64,000 nt of DNA from Nostoc sp. FACHB-892 (GTDB lineage Bacteria; Cyanobacteriota; Cyanobacteriia; Cyanobacteriales; Nostocaceae). The stretch is from positions 62,001 through 126,000 of the forward strand of contig NZ_JACJTR010000003.1 of NCBI RefSeq assembly GCF_014698795.1, read 5' to 3'. The position numbers and the translations under genes are program-made. Numbering within the stretch: the stretch's first letter is position 1; the number at the start of each line of letters is the position of its first letter. Below the pieces are notes generated by a model. It made no database searches. It was not told the origin of the DNA and worked only from the letters and a program-made list of their open reading frames with translations. Shown piece by piece: positions 1-8,480 of the stretch.

Positions 1-1
1 G

Positions 2-337
2 ACTATTTGCGTCGGTTTAGCGGCTTCAATGGGGTCTTTCCTGTTGGCTGCTGGCACCAAAGGCAAACGGCTAGCATTGCCTCACTCACGGATTATGATT
101 CACCAGCCTTCAGGTGGCACTCGTGGGCAAGCAAGCGATATCGAGATTGAAGCTAGAGAGATTCTGCGGATTCGTCACCAACTCAATGGCATTTATGCCG
201 ATAAAACCGGTCAGACCATAGAAAAGATTGAAAAAGATATGGATCGTGACTTTTTCATGTCTGCCGAAGAAGCAAAACAATACGGTTTAATTGACCGTGT
301 GATTGAAGAACGAACCTCTATAGTAGCAGGGGAGTAG
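2..337 (+). CDS. clpP: ATP-dependent Clp protease proteolytic subunit, 3' part
   Basis: Only the last 111 residues are in the window; the frame is already open at base 2. ClpP is the cytosolic serine peptidase that forms the two-ring barrel fed by ClpC or ClpX ATPases. The catalytic serine lies in AASMGS, the catalytic histidine in MIHQP, and the aspartate in the [11 protein letters not shown] segment, so this copy looks active. It ends in the usual [11 protein letters not shown] stretch. The last residues (AGE) and the TAG stop lie inside a GGGAGTA-type tandem repeat, so the repeat supplies the stop codon. Cyanobacteria carry several clpP paralogues, and the fragment does not show which one this is. 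Confidence 0.93.
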   Translation, partial: TICVGLAASMGSFLLAAGTKGKRLALPHSRIMIHQPSGGTRGQASDIEIEAREILRIRHQLNGIYADKTGQTIEKIEKDMDRDFFMSAEEAKQYGLIDRVIEERTSIVAGE

Positions 338-467
338 GGAGTAGGGAGTAGGGAGTAGGGGGGATGAGGGAGATGAGGAAGCAGGGGGAGCAGGGGAAGA
401 ATTATAACTCCTAAGTCCCCATTCCCGATTCCCGATTCCCCATTCCCCACTCCCTTCCCTAAAGAAA
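325..467. repeat. short tandemly repeated heptamers (GGGAGTA / ATTCCCC types)
   Basis: Tandem GGAGTAG heptamers are followed by GATGAGG and AGCAGGG variants, and then by CCCATTC / CCGATTC heptamers that are roughly complementary to the first part. The block could therefore fold as a long imperfect hairpin after clpP. This is the STRR class of repeat known from heterocystous cyanobacteria. Confidence 0.85.
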
Positions 468-578
468 TTGTCAACATTGAACTTTAAAATATCAAATTAG
501 CCCTTATTATTAATAGTTCAGGCTGAAAGCTCATAGCTAATAGCCTCTAGCTGGATATTCGATAGCTCATAGCTCAAG

Positions 579-1205
579 ATGGATCTTGGAGATTGCTACC
601 GTTTACTAGGTTTAAGATCGGGAGCCTCTTTTGCTGACATCAAATCGTCTTATCGGCGATTAGCACAGCAATATCATCCCGATATCAACCCAGATGACAA
701 CAAAGCCAAAGATAAGTTTATTGCGTTAACAGAGGCGTACAAACTCCTGCTGACAGTGGTACTGCCAGAGGAAACTGCCGTACATTCAAGTCAGGTGTCA
801 ACATCTGGTGGGCGTGATCACGCTAGGGCAACGCATAGGCAGAAAACACCAGTAACAACGGTGACAAGCCAAGAACCAGGAAAAGCAAGGCCGCCTAATC
901 TGTTGGAAATAGAAGAACGGCTGAAGTGGAAGACTTATGAGCAATTGCAGCGATTTTTGCAAGAAAGACGATTTCCGCAAGCGATCGCCCTGGCGGAAGC
1001 TTTAGCAGATCGTTTGTCAACAGATGCAGAAGTCCGTCAATGGCTAGCGATCGCTTATCAAATTTGGGGACGGGCGTTAATTTCTGAAAAGCAACTGCTC
1101 AAAGCCAGAATTTATCTCAAAAAAGCTCTGAAAACAGACCCCCATAATAAAAGTCTCTGGTACGAAGTGCAGCGAGATTTCCAACGATTAGAACAAATTT
1201 TTTAA
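579..1205 (+). CDS. J-domain (DnaJ-like) protein with C-terminal helical repeats
   Basis: A 208-residue protein. Residues 5-60 are a J domain with the HPD motif at 33-35, the part that stimulates Hsp70 ATPase activity. There is no Gly/Phe-rich region or zinc-finger CxxCxGxG repeat, so it is not DnaJ itself but a type III J protein. Residues about 65-108 form a polar, low-complexity linker. Residues about 110-208 are helical and TPR-like, with alanine and leucine spacing typical of superhelical repeats, and probably choose the client or partner. There is no signal peptide, so it should be cytosolic. It stands alone between clpP and a convergent aminotransferase. Confidence 0.85.
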   Translation: MDLGDCYRLLGLRSGASFADIKSSYRRLAQQYHPDINPDDNKAKDKFIALTEAYKLLLTVVLPEETAVHSSQVSTSGGRDHARATHRQKTPVTTVTSQEPGKARPPNLLEIEERLKWKTYEQLQRFLQERRFPQAIALAEALADRLSTDAEVRQWLAIAYQIWGRALISEKQLLKARIYLKKALKTDPHNKSLWYEVQRDFQRLEQIF

Positions 1206-1304
1206 AGTTTACAAAATTTAAAATTTCGTTTCCAGGTCAAAGAAGCAAATGCTTTTGTTGCGGTTCTGCTGCTTAGACGCTATGCGAGAGCCTCCCAAAG
1301 AGCA

Positions 1305-1325
1305 TTCCCAGTCTGAGACTGGGAA
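1305..1325. terminator. perfect 9-bp hairpin between convergent genes
   Basis: TTCCCAGTC, loop TGA, then GACTGGGAA. It lies between the end of the J-domain gene and the end of the convergent aminotransferase gene, so it could stop transcription from both sides, although no run of T follows it. Three ACGAATT heptamers follow at once (about 1325-1345), and similar heptamers recur near 30308-30333, so it may instead be part of a dispersed repeat. Confidence 0.5.
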
Positions 1326-1343
1326 CGAATTACGAATTACGAA

Positions 1344-2543
1344 TTACCGCAATTCGTGCAAAACTGCTCCTAATGTAGCGATTCCCTCAACAATCTTCTG
1401 TGTTGGTTGAAAGCTAAAAGCTAACCTGAAGGCATCATCCCCCTGTCCATTGGCGTAGCAGCGAGTCCCTGGTAGAAAACTGATGCCGTGTTCATTGGCA
1501 GCCATAAGGAGGGCTTTGGCGCTGATATCTGGTGGCAATTTACACCAAACAAAGAAGCCGCCATCGGGACGCAGAGCAACTACATCACTGGGAAACTCTA
1601 AGGCGATCGCTTCTAACAACAAATTACACTTATGTTTGTAGCAGGCAATTAACTCCTGAATATGATTCTCTAATTTGCCTGTGGCACAATAACGAGCGAC
1701 TACATGGCTAACAAATGGCCCCACAGGCCCCTCACTTTTGAACATTGCCAGCCGTTCAATAATCGCTGGATCGCCACAAGCCCAGCCTAGCCGGATACCA
1801 GGCGCAATAATTTTCGAGAAGGTACTCACATATAAAACCCACCCCTCTTGGTCGAGAGTTGCCAGGGGGGGCATAGTTTCTCCTTGAAAGCGTAAATCGC
1901 TATAAGCATCGTCTTCCACCACCAGAACGCCATACTCAGCCGCTAATGCTACCAGTTTTTGGCGGCGAAATAACGGCATAGTAACGCCTGTGGGATTATG
2001 AAAGGTGGGAATAGTATAAATAAATCGGGGTCGAATACCCTGTTTTTTTAAATCCTTTAATGTCACTTCTAAAGCATCTACATCCATCCCCAACTCATCC
2101 ACAGGAATAGTAATTATGCGTGCGCCAGCGTGGACAAATCTAGCAACTACTCCTAAAAAGGTTGGCCCTTCCACAATTACTACATCACCAGGTTCCACAA
2201 ACACATCTGGTAGCAAGCCGAGAATCTGACCAGAACCATAGCCAATGATCAGGCGATCGCGATCGGCAGTGATTCCTTTAGCCTGCAAACGGAGGATAAT
2301 TTGCTCATACAGTTGAGCTGAAGGTGGGCCGTAATTGAGGGCGATCGGAGCCTCTTCTGCCAGCACAATGGCACTTGCAGCAGCCAAGTCAGCATGAGGA
2401 AATAGAATTGGGTCAGCTAGACCATAGGCAAAGCTGACAGTGACGATTTTGCTTAACTCTGTACCGTAGGTTGGTGGTGCGAGGTTTTTTGCTCGTTCGG
2501 CGAACAAATCAGTAATTCGGTAAGTAGGGGTGGTAGAAACCAT
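1344..2543 (-). CDS. PLP-dependent aminotransferase, class I/II
   Basis: A fold-type I aminotransferase of the 2-aminoadipate / LysN / MocR-catalytic type. The start at 2543 (MVSTTPTYRITD) gives 399 residues, normal for the family; an upstream in-frame ATG at 2591 adds 16 poorly conserved residues. The PLP-binding asparagine is in FHNPTGVTM, the aspartate and tyrosine in DDAYSDLRF, the Schiff-base lysine in STFSKIIAPG, and the arginine for the substrate carboxylate in DAFRLAFSF near the C-terminus. No GntR DNA-binding domain is fused, so it is an enzyme rather than a MocR regulator. It is divergent from the amino-acid binding lipoprotein gene, which fits a role in amino-acid metabolism. The substrate cannot be read from the sequence. 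Confidence 0.88.
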   Translation of the reverse strand: MVSTTPTYRITDLFAERAKNLAPPTYGTELSKIVTVSFAYGLADPILFPHADLAAASAIVLAEEAPIALNYGPPSAQLYEQIILRLQAKGITADRDRLIIGYGSGQILGLLPDVFVEPGDVVIVEGPTFLGVVARFVHAGARIITIPVDELGMDVDALEVTLKDLKKQGIRPRFIYTIPTFHNPTGVTMPLFRRQKLVALAAEYGVLVVEDDAYSDLRFQGETMPPLATLDQEGWVLYVSTFSKIIAPGIRLGWACGDPAIIERLAMFKSEGPVGPFVSHVVARYCATGKLENHIQELIACYKHKCNLLLEAIALEFPSDVVALRPDGGFFVWCKLPPDISAKALLMAANEHGISFLPGTRCYANGQGDDAFRLAFSFQPTQKIVEGIATLGAVLHELR

Positions 2544-2604
2544 AAATAATTCAAAATTGGGAGTCAGAATACGGAATACACAAGAAGACAATTGGCGAAA
2601 TGTC

Positions 2605-2627
2605 AGATCAAAAGCTTTCTTTGATCT
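2605..2627. promoter_or_regulatory. inverted repeat in the divergent intergenic region
   Basis: AGATCAAA and TTTGATCT, two perfect 8-bp arms seven bases apart, lie between the divergent aminotransferase and binding-protein genes. The size and placement suit an operator for a dimeric regulator of both genes. No regulator gene adjoins it, so this is inference from symmetry and position only. Confidence 0.35.
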
Positions 2628-2768
2628 AAACTTTTCACTAGAGTGGGGTCTTAAACTTTCGCTAGTCGCCTAGAATTCATGGTGGATTCTGGTGCTGACC
2701 GATGTATTCTTTTTTATAACATCATGACAATTATCGTGAATATTGACTGATAGAACGGGATTACTACA

Positions 2769-3674
2769 GTGAAATTAATTAACTTCAAGTGGCAGCAGCT
2801 AATTCTAAGCTTAGGCTCTTTGCTACTGATTATTGCCTGTAAAAGTTTCTATCCCACCAATAATCTAGATGCTATACCTCTTAGGGTGGCGACAGATCCC
2901 ACCTTTGTCCCTTTTGAAATCCAAAGGGCTAGCGGTAACTTGGAAGGTTTTGATATTGATTTGATGAATGCGATCGCTAAAGTAGCAGGTTTTGCAGTCC
3001 AGTTTGAAAGTCTTCCCTTTGATGGCATGATCTCGACCTTGCAAGCTAAAAGAGTCGATGCAGCAATTAGCGGAATCACCATTACTGCTGAACGCTTGAA
3101 AACAATTGCTTTTTCACGACCTTATTTTAAAGCCGGACTAGCGATCGCTGTCCGCGAAGATAACCAAAATATTAAAGACTTCAATAGTCTCAAAGGTAAA
3201 AAAATTGCTGTACAAATTGGTTCAACTGGGGCAAATTTTGCCAAAACCATCCCCAACGCCAAAATTAGTACTTTTAATTCTGGGCCAGAATTTTTCCAAG
3301 ACTTGCTCAACGGCAATGTTGATGCTGTGGTTAGTGATGCTTTCGCAACTTTATATGCGATTAAAAATGGCAAACTCAAAGGTATCAAAGTTGTTGCCGA
3401 TCTGCTCACTGAAGAATACTACGGGATTGCTACACCTAAAGACTCACCCCATTTGGATGCAATTAACAAAGGTATAGCGACTTTGTTATCCAATGGCACT
3501 TACAAGCAAATTTATCAAAAATGGTTTCATGCTGAACCTCCGCAATTGCCAGACTCTTGGCATGGGACAAGAGGACTTGGGGACAAGGAGAATTGGGGAC
3601 AAGGGGAAAGAGTTCTTTCAAGTTCTCACCTCTTGTCCTCTTGTCCCCCTGTCTCCTCTACTCCCTATTTATAA
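2769..3674 (+). CDS. amino-acid ABC transporter substrate-binding lipoprotein (family 3)
   Basis: A 301-residue solute-binding protein of the GlnH/HisJ family. Residues 1-24 are a lipoprotein signal peptide with lipobox IIAC, so Cys24 should be lipidated and the protein anchored facing the periplasm. The body shows family motifs: PLRVATDPTFVPFE, GFDIDLMNAIAKVAG, VDAAISGITITAER, and a late VDAVVSDAFATLY. No permease or ATPase gene is next to it, so it is an orphan receptor. The natural fold ends near residue 255 (YQKWFHAEPPQLPD). The last ~40 residues are translated heptamer repeat (see the repeat at 3560) and probably do nothing. Confidence 0.88.
   Translation: MKLINFKWQQLILSLGSLLLIIACKSFYPTNNLDAIPLRVATDPTFVPFEIQRASGNLEGFDIDLMNAIAKVAGFAVQFESLPFDGMISTLQAKRVDAAISGITITAERLKTIAFSRPYFKAGLAIAVREDNQNIKDFNSLKGKKIAVQIGSTGANFAKTIPNAKISTFNSGPEFFQDLLNGNVDAVVSDAFATLYAIKNGKLKGIKVVADLLTEEYYGIATPKDSPHLDAINKGIATLLSNGTYKQIYQKWFHAEPPQLPDSWHGTRGLGDKENWGQGERVLSSSHLLSSCPPVSSTPYL
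3560..3662. repeat. heptamer repeat read as the C-terminal tail of the binding protein
   Basis: GGGACAAGAGGACTTGGGGA-type units face complementary TCTTGTCC-type units, so the block is an imperfect inverted repeat. It lies inside the 3' end of the binding-protein gene and supplies its last ~35 codons. Confidence 0.7.
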
Positions 3675-3855
3675 GGAATTGGATACCAATATATTAAATA
3701 TTTATCTAATATACGTCACAATTAATACTGCCACCAAAATTCATTGATAAACTACAATCTCTTATAAGTCTACTGTAGTCAGGGACAGCCAATTGTGGCA
3801 CCTTGGATCTTAGTGGCTAGAAGCACCTTGGAACGGGAATAAAGGAACTTCCACT

Positions 3856-5841
3856 ATGCTGATTTGCCCTCAGTGTAAATTTGAAAACCCCAATAGCAAC
3901 AAATTTTGCCAAAGCTGTGGCACATCCCTGACTCACAAGGTTTGTCCTGAATGCAGTACTGATGATGTACCTGTGAATGCACTACGTTGTCATAACTGTG
4001 GCACGGAATGTGGAACAGTGTTTTGGGCAATTATTTCTAAGGAAACGAATGGGGAAACTTTGGGAGTAGGGGGAGATGAGGGAGATGAGGGAGATAAGGG
4101 AGTAATATCTTCCTTTCCTCTATCTCCTAGTTCTCAGATTGCATTAGGCTCCTATTTAGACTCCCAAGAACGTTATCAATTATTAGATCCACTACCCGCC
4201 CAAACGGAAACTGCCACCATTACTGATGTAGGTGTGAGAGTTCTAGACTGTCAGCCGTATCAAATATCACCCATTGAGGCAATACTAGCAAGTCAGCAAT
4301 CAGATTTGCTAACGTCATCAGTGGAAGCAAGTGGAATTCCTGACTTTGCTAAAGTTTATATTGCCTTAGAATCCCAAGGTCATCGGGGGATACCGCCGAT
4401 TCACGATACATGGCAGCAGGGAGATATGCAGGTTGTCATCATCGAGAATCGCTCACATTGGCAGCCTTTACTCGAACTGTGGCAAGAAGAAAGGACAAGT
4501 TCATTAAAAATTTTACACTGGTGTTATGAAATGACCCAACTTTGGGCATTATTGGAACCAGTAAATTGTCGTCAAAGCCTGTTAGATTTGGCAAATTTGC
4601 GATTGGATGAAGACCAAACGCTGGCGCTACAAAGATTATATGTGGAACCATCGAATTTTCAACCTGTCACCGAGTCGCCAGAAGATGCCCAAGCCCAAAC
4701 ATCTGCTATTCCAGAGGAACCGTTAACCATCCAAGCTTTGGGGCGGGTTTGGCAAGCGCTATTTAGGCAATCTCAACGAACTCAATTTGGCTCTGTAGTG
4801 CAGATGTTGGGGGATTTAGAGGTAGGTAAAATACAGACGATCGCACAGTTGCGATCGTGCTTGGAGGAAATCTCTATTGAATTGGAAGCACTAGGAACCG
4901 CAACTTCGCCCCCAATAAAGGAGAATAATACTGCTGTGCCCACTACTATCGTGCAATCAGATGAGCCAGAAGATATGATCAGCAAAACTGATGATATGCC
5001 AACTGTTGTACTGGCGATGCAGTTAAGTAGCTTAGAAGATGCAGGACGCACAGATGTGGGGCGTCAGCGTCATCATAACGAAGACTACTTTGGTATTGAA
5101 ACCAAAATTCAGAAGTTGGAGTTCCCTAAAAGTCGAGTTGTGCAAGGACATGGTTTGTATATTCTCTGTGACGGTATGGGTGGACACGCTGGTGGCGAGA
5201 TCGCCAGTGAGTTAGCAGTCAACACCCTACGGCAATACTTTCAAGAACATTGGATTACCAACCAACTGCCAACAGAAGATAGCATTCGTGAGGCAGTGTA
5301 TTTAGCGAATGAGGCGATTTATAAGCTAAATCAACAAGATGCCCGTTCTGGAGTGGGGCGCATGGGTACAACTTTGGTAATGCTCTTAATTGAAGATACT
5401 CAAGCAGCAGTTGCTCATGTGGGAGATAGCCGTCTCTATCGGTTAACGCGCAAGCAGGGGCTAGAACAAGTCACAGTAGATCACGAAGTTGGGCAACGGG
5501 AAATTAACCGAGGTGTGGAAGCAAGCATAGCTTACGCCCGCCCGGATGCCTACCAACTCACCCAAGCTTTGGGCCCTCGTGACGAAAACTCGATTAATCC
5601 CGATGTAGGCTTTTTCGATATCAATGAAGATACTCTTTTGTTGTTGGCATCAGACGGTCTATCAGATAATGATTTACTAGAAACCCATTGGCAGACTCAC
5701 TTAGAACCGTTACTTAGTTCTGGCGCTAACTTAGAACGGGGTGTTACTGAGTTAATTGATTTGGCGAACCAACACAATGGTCATGACAACATTACTGGTA
5801 TACTTATTCGGGCAAAAGTGCGCCCAAATTTAGAAAGTTAG
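3856..5841 (+). CDS. PP2C-type protein phosphatase with N-terminal zinc ribbons and a kinase-like middle
   Basis: A 661-residue protein. Residues 1-55 hold two Cys4 zinc ribbons (CPQC...CQSC and CPEC...CHNC). Residues 70-85 are a repeat-derived linker (GGDEGDEGDKG). Residues about 95-345 look like a decayed kinase fold (see findings). Residues about 392-655 are a PP2C phosphatase with its metal ligands in place: Asp410 in HNEDYFG, Asp439-Gly440 in LCDGMGGHAGG, Asp600 in LASDGLSDN and Asp644 in GHDNITG. It should remove phosphate from Ser/Thr residues using two Mn or Mg ions. The next gene is an FHA-kinase that also has a small zinc ribbon, an obvious partner. There is no membrane segment. Confidence 0.92.
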   Translation: MLICPQCKFENPNSNKFCQSCGTSLTHKVCPECSTDDVPVNALRCHNCGTECGTVFWAIISKETNGETLGVGGDEGDEGDKGVISSFPLSPSSQIALGSYLDSQERYQLLDPLPAQTETATITDVGVRVLDCQPYQISPIEAILASQQSDLLTSSVEASGIPDFAKVYIALESQGHRGIPPIHDTWQQGDMQVVIIENRSHWQPLLELWQEERTSSLKILHWCYEMTQLWALLEPVNCRQSLLDLANLRLDEDQTLALQRLYVEPSNFQPVTESPEDAQAQTSAIPEEPLTIQALGRVWQALFRQSQRTQFGSVVQMLGDLEVGKIQTIAQLRSCLEEISIELEALGTATSPPIKENNTAVPTTIVQSDEPEDMISKTDDMPTVVLAMQLSSLEDAGRTDVGRQRHHNEDYFGIETKIQKLEFPKSRVVQGHGLYILCDGMGGHAGGEIASELAVNTLRQYFQEHWITNQLPTEDSIREAVYLANEAIYKLNQQDARSGVGRMGTTLVMLLIEDTQAAVAHVGDSRLYRLTRKQGLEQVTVDHEVGQREINRGVEASIAYARPDAYQLTQALGPRDENSINPDVGFFDINEDTLLLLASDGLSDNDLLETHWQTHLEPLLSSGANLERGVTELIDLANQHNGHDNITGILIRAKVRPNLES

Positions 5842-5845
5842 AAAA

Positions 5846-6010
5846 ATGGGGAGTGGGGAATGGGGGAAATGAGGGAGATGAGGGGGATGTAGCTTTAGCT
5901 TCCCGCAGGGTGGGAGATGAGGAAGAAAGAACCAATGCCCAAAGCCCAATGCCCAATGCCCCATTCCCCATGCCTAATGCCCAATACCCAATACCCAGTC
6001 TCCAGTCCCC
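5846..6010. repeat. heptamer repeats covering the start of the kinase gene
   Basis: GGGGAAT / GATGAGG units are followed by CCCAATG / CCCATTC units. A copy of the TTCCCGCAGGGTGG element sits between them (about 5899-5913). The block fills the gap after the phosphatase and runs into the kinase reading frame. Confidence 0.75.
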
Positions 6011-7304
6011 TTACCTTATAGGTTGTATCGTGGTTAGTCTGACCCTGTTAGAACCGCAACAGAAAACGCCCCTCCACCAGTGGTGCTTTGAGAACTCTTC
6101 CATAATTCGCATTGGTCGAGCAGCAGATAATCACGTTGTTTTAACTGATAGTTTAGTTTCGCGGCATCATCTAGAACTGAGACAAGTAGATTCTGCTGAT
6201 AATGGCGGTGGTTGGCGGCTGATTAGTCAGGGTACTAACGGGACTTTCCTTAACGGTGTCCTGGTGATTCAAAGTCCGTTACCAGATAATTCCCTTTTGC
6301 AACTGGCACAGGGAGGCCCAATACTGCAATTCCGAATTCAGGAGGTAACAGTACTGGAAATTAGTGTGCGATCGCAGCAACAAATCCAAGTTCCAGAAGA
6401 AAACGCGGTTGCAACACTCCACTCAGCCCAAGGTAGATCCACTTGCACCCATGAAGGCAATTCCCCAAACAATCTATTCTGCATCCACTGCGGCCAACCT
6501 CTCTCAGTGCAACAGAAAATTCGCCATTATCAGGTGTTGCAAACTCTTGGACAAGGAGGTATGGGTACTACTTATCTGGCTTGGGATGCGGCTGGCTTGA
6601 TTGCGGGTATGCCACAACTGCTGGTGTTGAAGCAAATGAATGCTGATATGGTAAGAATTGCCAAAGCTCAAGAATTATTTGAGCGTGAGGCGCATACTCT
6701 CAAATCTCTTAACCATCCGGGAATTCCCAAGTATTACGACTTCTTTGTAGAAGACGGAAAAAAATACTTGGCAATGGAACTAATCCACGGACAAGATTTA
6801 GAGAAACGTGTCTATACTACTGGGCCAGTTACGCCAAACCAAGCGATCGCTTGGATGATGCAAACCTGCGATATTTTAGAATATCTTCATAGCCAAGAGC
6901 CTCCACTGATTCACCGCGATATTAAACCCGCTAACCTGATGGTGCGAAGTTCTGTAAATCGCATAGTAGTGCTAGATTTCGGCGCAGTTAAAGAAATTGG
7001 CACTGTCCCCGGTACTCGGATTGGTGCAGAAGGTTATTGCGCTCCTGAACAAGAACGAGGACAACCTTTGACTCAATCTGATTTGTATGCAATTGGGCCA
7101 ACGCTGATTTTTTTGCTCACAGGCGAAAACCCGTTCAAGTATTACCGCCAAAGGGGGCGAAACTTCAGGTTTGATGTGGCAAAAGTTCCCACGATTAGTT
7201 CCCAATTAAGAGATGTGATTGATCGCGTTACAGAACCATTGCCACGCGATCGCTATCAAACGGCCAAGGAATTAGCTGCGGCGTTAGCTGGTTGCCAAGT
7301 TTAG
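5853..7304 (+). CDS. FHA-domain Ser/Thr protein kinase
   Basis: The frame opens with GTG at 5853, but its first ~58 residues are repeat translation. A better start is GTG at 6030 (VSLTLLEPQQKT), just before the FHA domain. FHA core motifs are RIGRAADNHVVL, SRHHLEL and GTNGTFLNG, which bind phosphothreonine. A short CxxxH/CxxC zinc ribbon follows (CTHEG...CIHCG). The Hanks-type kinase has its glycine loop at LGQGGMGTTYLAW, Lys260, the catalytic loop HRDIKPAN (His354, Asp356), DFG at 375-377, and APE replaced by APEQERG; it should be active. It is separated from the phosphatase by 11 bases, giving a kinase-phosphatase pair. It is soluble, with no PASTA or membrane segment. Confidence 0.92.
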   Translation: MGNGGNEGDEGDVALASRRVGDEEERTNAQSPMPNAPFPMPNAQYPIPSLQSPYLIGCIVVSLTLLEPQQKTPLHQWCFENSSIIRIGRAADNHVVLTDSLVSRHHLELRQVDSADNGGGWRLISQGTNGTFLNGVLVIQSPLPDNSLLQLAQGGPILQFRIQEVTVLEISVRSQQQIQVPEENAVATLHSAQGRSTCTHEGNSPNNLFCIHCGQPLSVQQKIRHYQVLQTLGQGGMGTTYLAWDAAGLIAGMPQLLVLKQMNADMVRIAKAQELFEREAHTLKSLNHPGIPKYYDFFVEDGKKYLAMELIHGQDLEKRVYTTGPVTPNQAIAWMMQTCDILEYLHSQEPPLIHRDIKPANLMVRSSVNRIVVLDFGAVKEIGTVPGTRIGAEGYCAPEQERGQPLTQSDLYAIGPTLIFLLTGENPFKYYRQRGRNFRFDVAKVPTISSQLRDVIDRVTEPLPRDRYQTAKELAAALAGCQV

Positions 7305-7383
7305 GGGGTAGAGAGTTAGGAGTTAGGAGTTAGGAGTTAAAATTTTTCCCCTGCTTCCTCATCCCCCTCATCTCCCTCATCTC

Positions 7384-7509
7384 ATGTCCGCCAACTTACC
7401 CATAATAAAAGAACCCCACCCCCAACCCCTCCCCGCAGGCGGGGAGGGGAGACAAAGCGTAGCTTTGACGGGGTGGGGTTCCGGGTATTATGCTTAATTG
7501 TGCGGACAT
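7384..7509. mobile_element. MITE-like 126-bp folded repeat
   Basis: The ends are perfect 8-bp inverted repeats (ATGTCCGC at 7384, GCGGACAT at 7502). Inside are nested arms CATAATA / TATTATG, GAACCCCACCCC / GGGGTGGGGTTC, and then two inner hairpins: CCCCTCCCCG with CGGGGAGGGG, and CAAAGC-GTA-GCTTTG. As DNA or RNA it would fold like a cloverleaf. It has no coding capacity. The terminal inverted repeats suggest a small non-autonomous mobile element. Confidence 0.6.
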
Positions 7510-7528
7510 CATATCATTCTCCTATTCC

Positions 7529-7747
7529 CTACTCTTCATCCCAAGTTTCTACAGCTAGCAATTCACTAACTGGGTCTTGCATACTAAAGCCAAAGTCAAG
7601 CAGTTCCTGTTTCCAGTGCTGCCATTCATTACCGTAGAGCAAAGCGATTTTCCAGATGCTATCGCTTGGCTTGATAATATTCGATTCTATGAGTGATTGC
7701 ACATTACGCTGCAATTTCACCATTGGGTGAATCACTTGCTGAGTCAT
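7529..7747 (-). CDS. small DUF4327-like protein
   Basis: A 72-residue acidic, helical protein with no signal peptide or membrane segment. The pattern (VQSLIESNII, then WKIALLYGNEW, then a basic-acidic helix, then MQDPVSELLAVETWDE) resembles the small cyanobacterial DUF4327 family, whose function is unknown. The start ATG at 7747 has no clear ribosome binding site. On the same strand, an open stretch with no start codon overlaps its first 15 codons in another frame. Confidence 0.55.
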   Translation of the reverse strand: MTQQVIHPMVKLQRNVQSLIESNIIKPSDSIWKIALLYGNEWQHWKQELLDFGFSMQDPVSELLAVETWDEE

Positions 7748-7892
7748 AACCTCGATTGAATTCAGATTTTGTTGGTAAATACTTGATTAAAACTGCTTCC
7801 CATTCTGCAATTGTTGCTGGATCGTAGAGTGGTGTAATTTTTGGTAAAGCTAGTCTTAACTTTTTAACTATACCATAACAAACTCTACTAAA
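7707..7892 (-). pseudogene. start-less coding-like remnant
   Basis: On the minus strand a 62-codon open stretch reads like protein (LALPKITPLYDPATIAEWEA, then VLIKYLPTKSEF) but has no ATG, GTG or TTG between its flanking stops. It ends in TAA at 7704-7706, inside the next small gene. It may be the 3' remnant of a lost gene or the displaced N-terminus of a longer ancestor of the DUF4327-like gene. I do not recognise the family. Confidence 0.3.
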
Positions 7893-8283
7893 TTACTGGT
7901 AAATCCAGTTTTGTACGGTAATTACCACCACAAAACTCCAATTTTACCAAGCAGTCCTTAAACTTTTTGCAGAAGCTGGGCAGAGGTAGAGGGGGAAGAG
8001 GTGAAAGAGTAAGGGATGCTTTTGTTTCCCCTTTTCTTTTTACTCTTAACTTTTACCCTTTCTCCACTAGAGTGCAACAGTACCTTTTGTCATAGATATA
8101 TTGTAGACACCGAGCGGAATAATTAGCCGTTTGGGAAGTTGCACTAAGAAGTCTGACTAAGGACGAGTGGGAAAATTCTATTTGTTTTAATCACAAAAAA
8201 TATGTGTGCTTGTTGAAGAACGCATAGAATATGGGCTTGTTTGAAAGTTTTTGAATTACAGAGAGATTCGCAATTGAGTAGAA

Positions 8284-8397
8284 ATGTCTACTGTTATTAA
8301 TCTATTTAAACGTTATTTACAATATCGCAAACATCTAGCATTAGGCATAATCATCGCAAATCTTTATATAATTTTAACCTTCTCCTTAAAAAAGTAA
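8284..8397 (+). other. 37-residue membrane-like reading frame, possibly a truncated gene
   Basis: ATG at 8284 opens MSTVINLFKRYLQYRK followed by one hydrophobic segment (LALGIIIANLYIILTF) and stops at 8395. It resembles the N-terminus of a membrane protein cut short. The tnpB element begins within 90 bases, so it could be the front of a gene broken by that insertion. A real small membrane protein is also possible. No homology can be claimed. Confidence 0.25.
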
Positions 8398-8454
8398 GAC
8401 CTGGAGGCTTGCTCTGTTTAGGTGCAGGAGAGGATTTTGCTTTGAAGTATAGGA

Positions 8455-8480
8455 GCGATGCCTACGGCGGTAAACTACGC
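8455..8480. repeat. GCGATGCC...ACTACGC dispersed palindromic repeat, copy 1
   Basis: A 26-bp unit identical to 23280-23305. It abuts the probable right end of the tnpB element. Related units with a GGGCTACGCC core lie at 24511-24539, 29258-29287 and 35588-35616. The arms GCGATGCCTACGG and the GTAGTTT...GC side are partly complementary. Confidence 0.8.

Larger units (their letters stand above)
7893..8480. other. 588-bp stretch without a clear gene
   Basis: AT-rich sequence between the DUF4327-like region and the tnpB element. It holds a purine-rich / pyrimidine-rich pair near 7985-8060 (GAGGTGAAAGAG against CTTTTCTTTTTACTC), a 37-codon reading frame at 8284, and a dispersed palindromic repeat at 8455-8480. 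I see no tRNA, riboswitch or convincing promoter. Confidence 0.5.
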
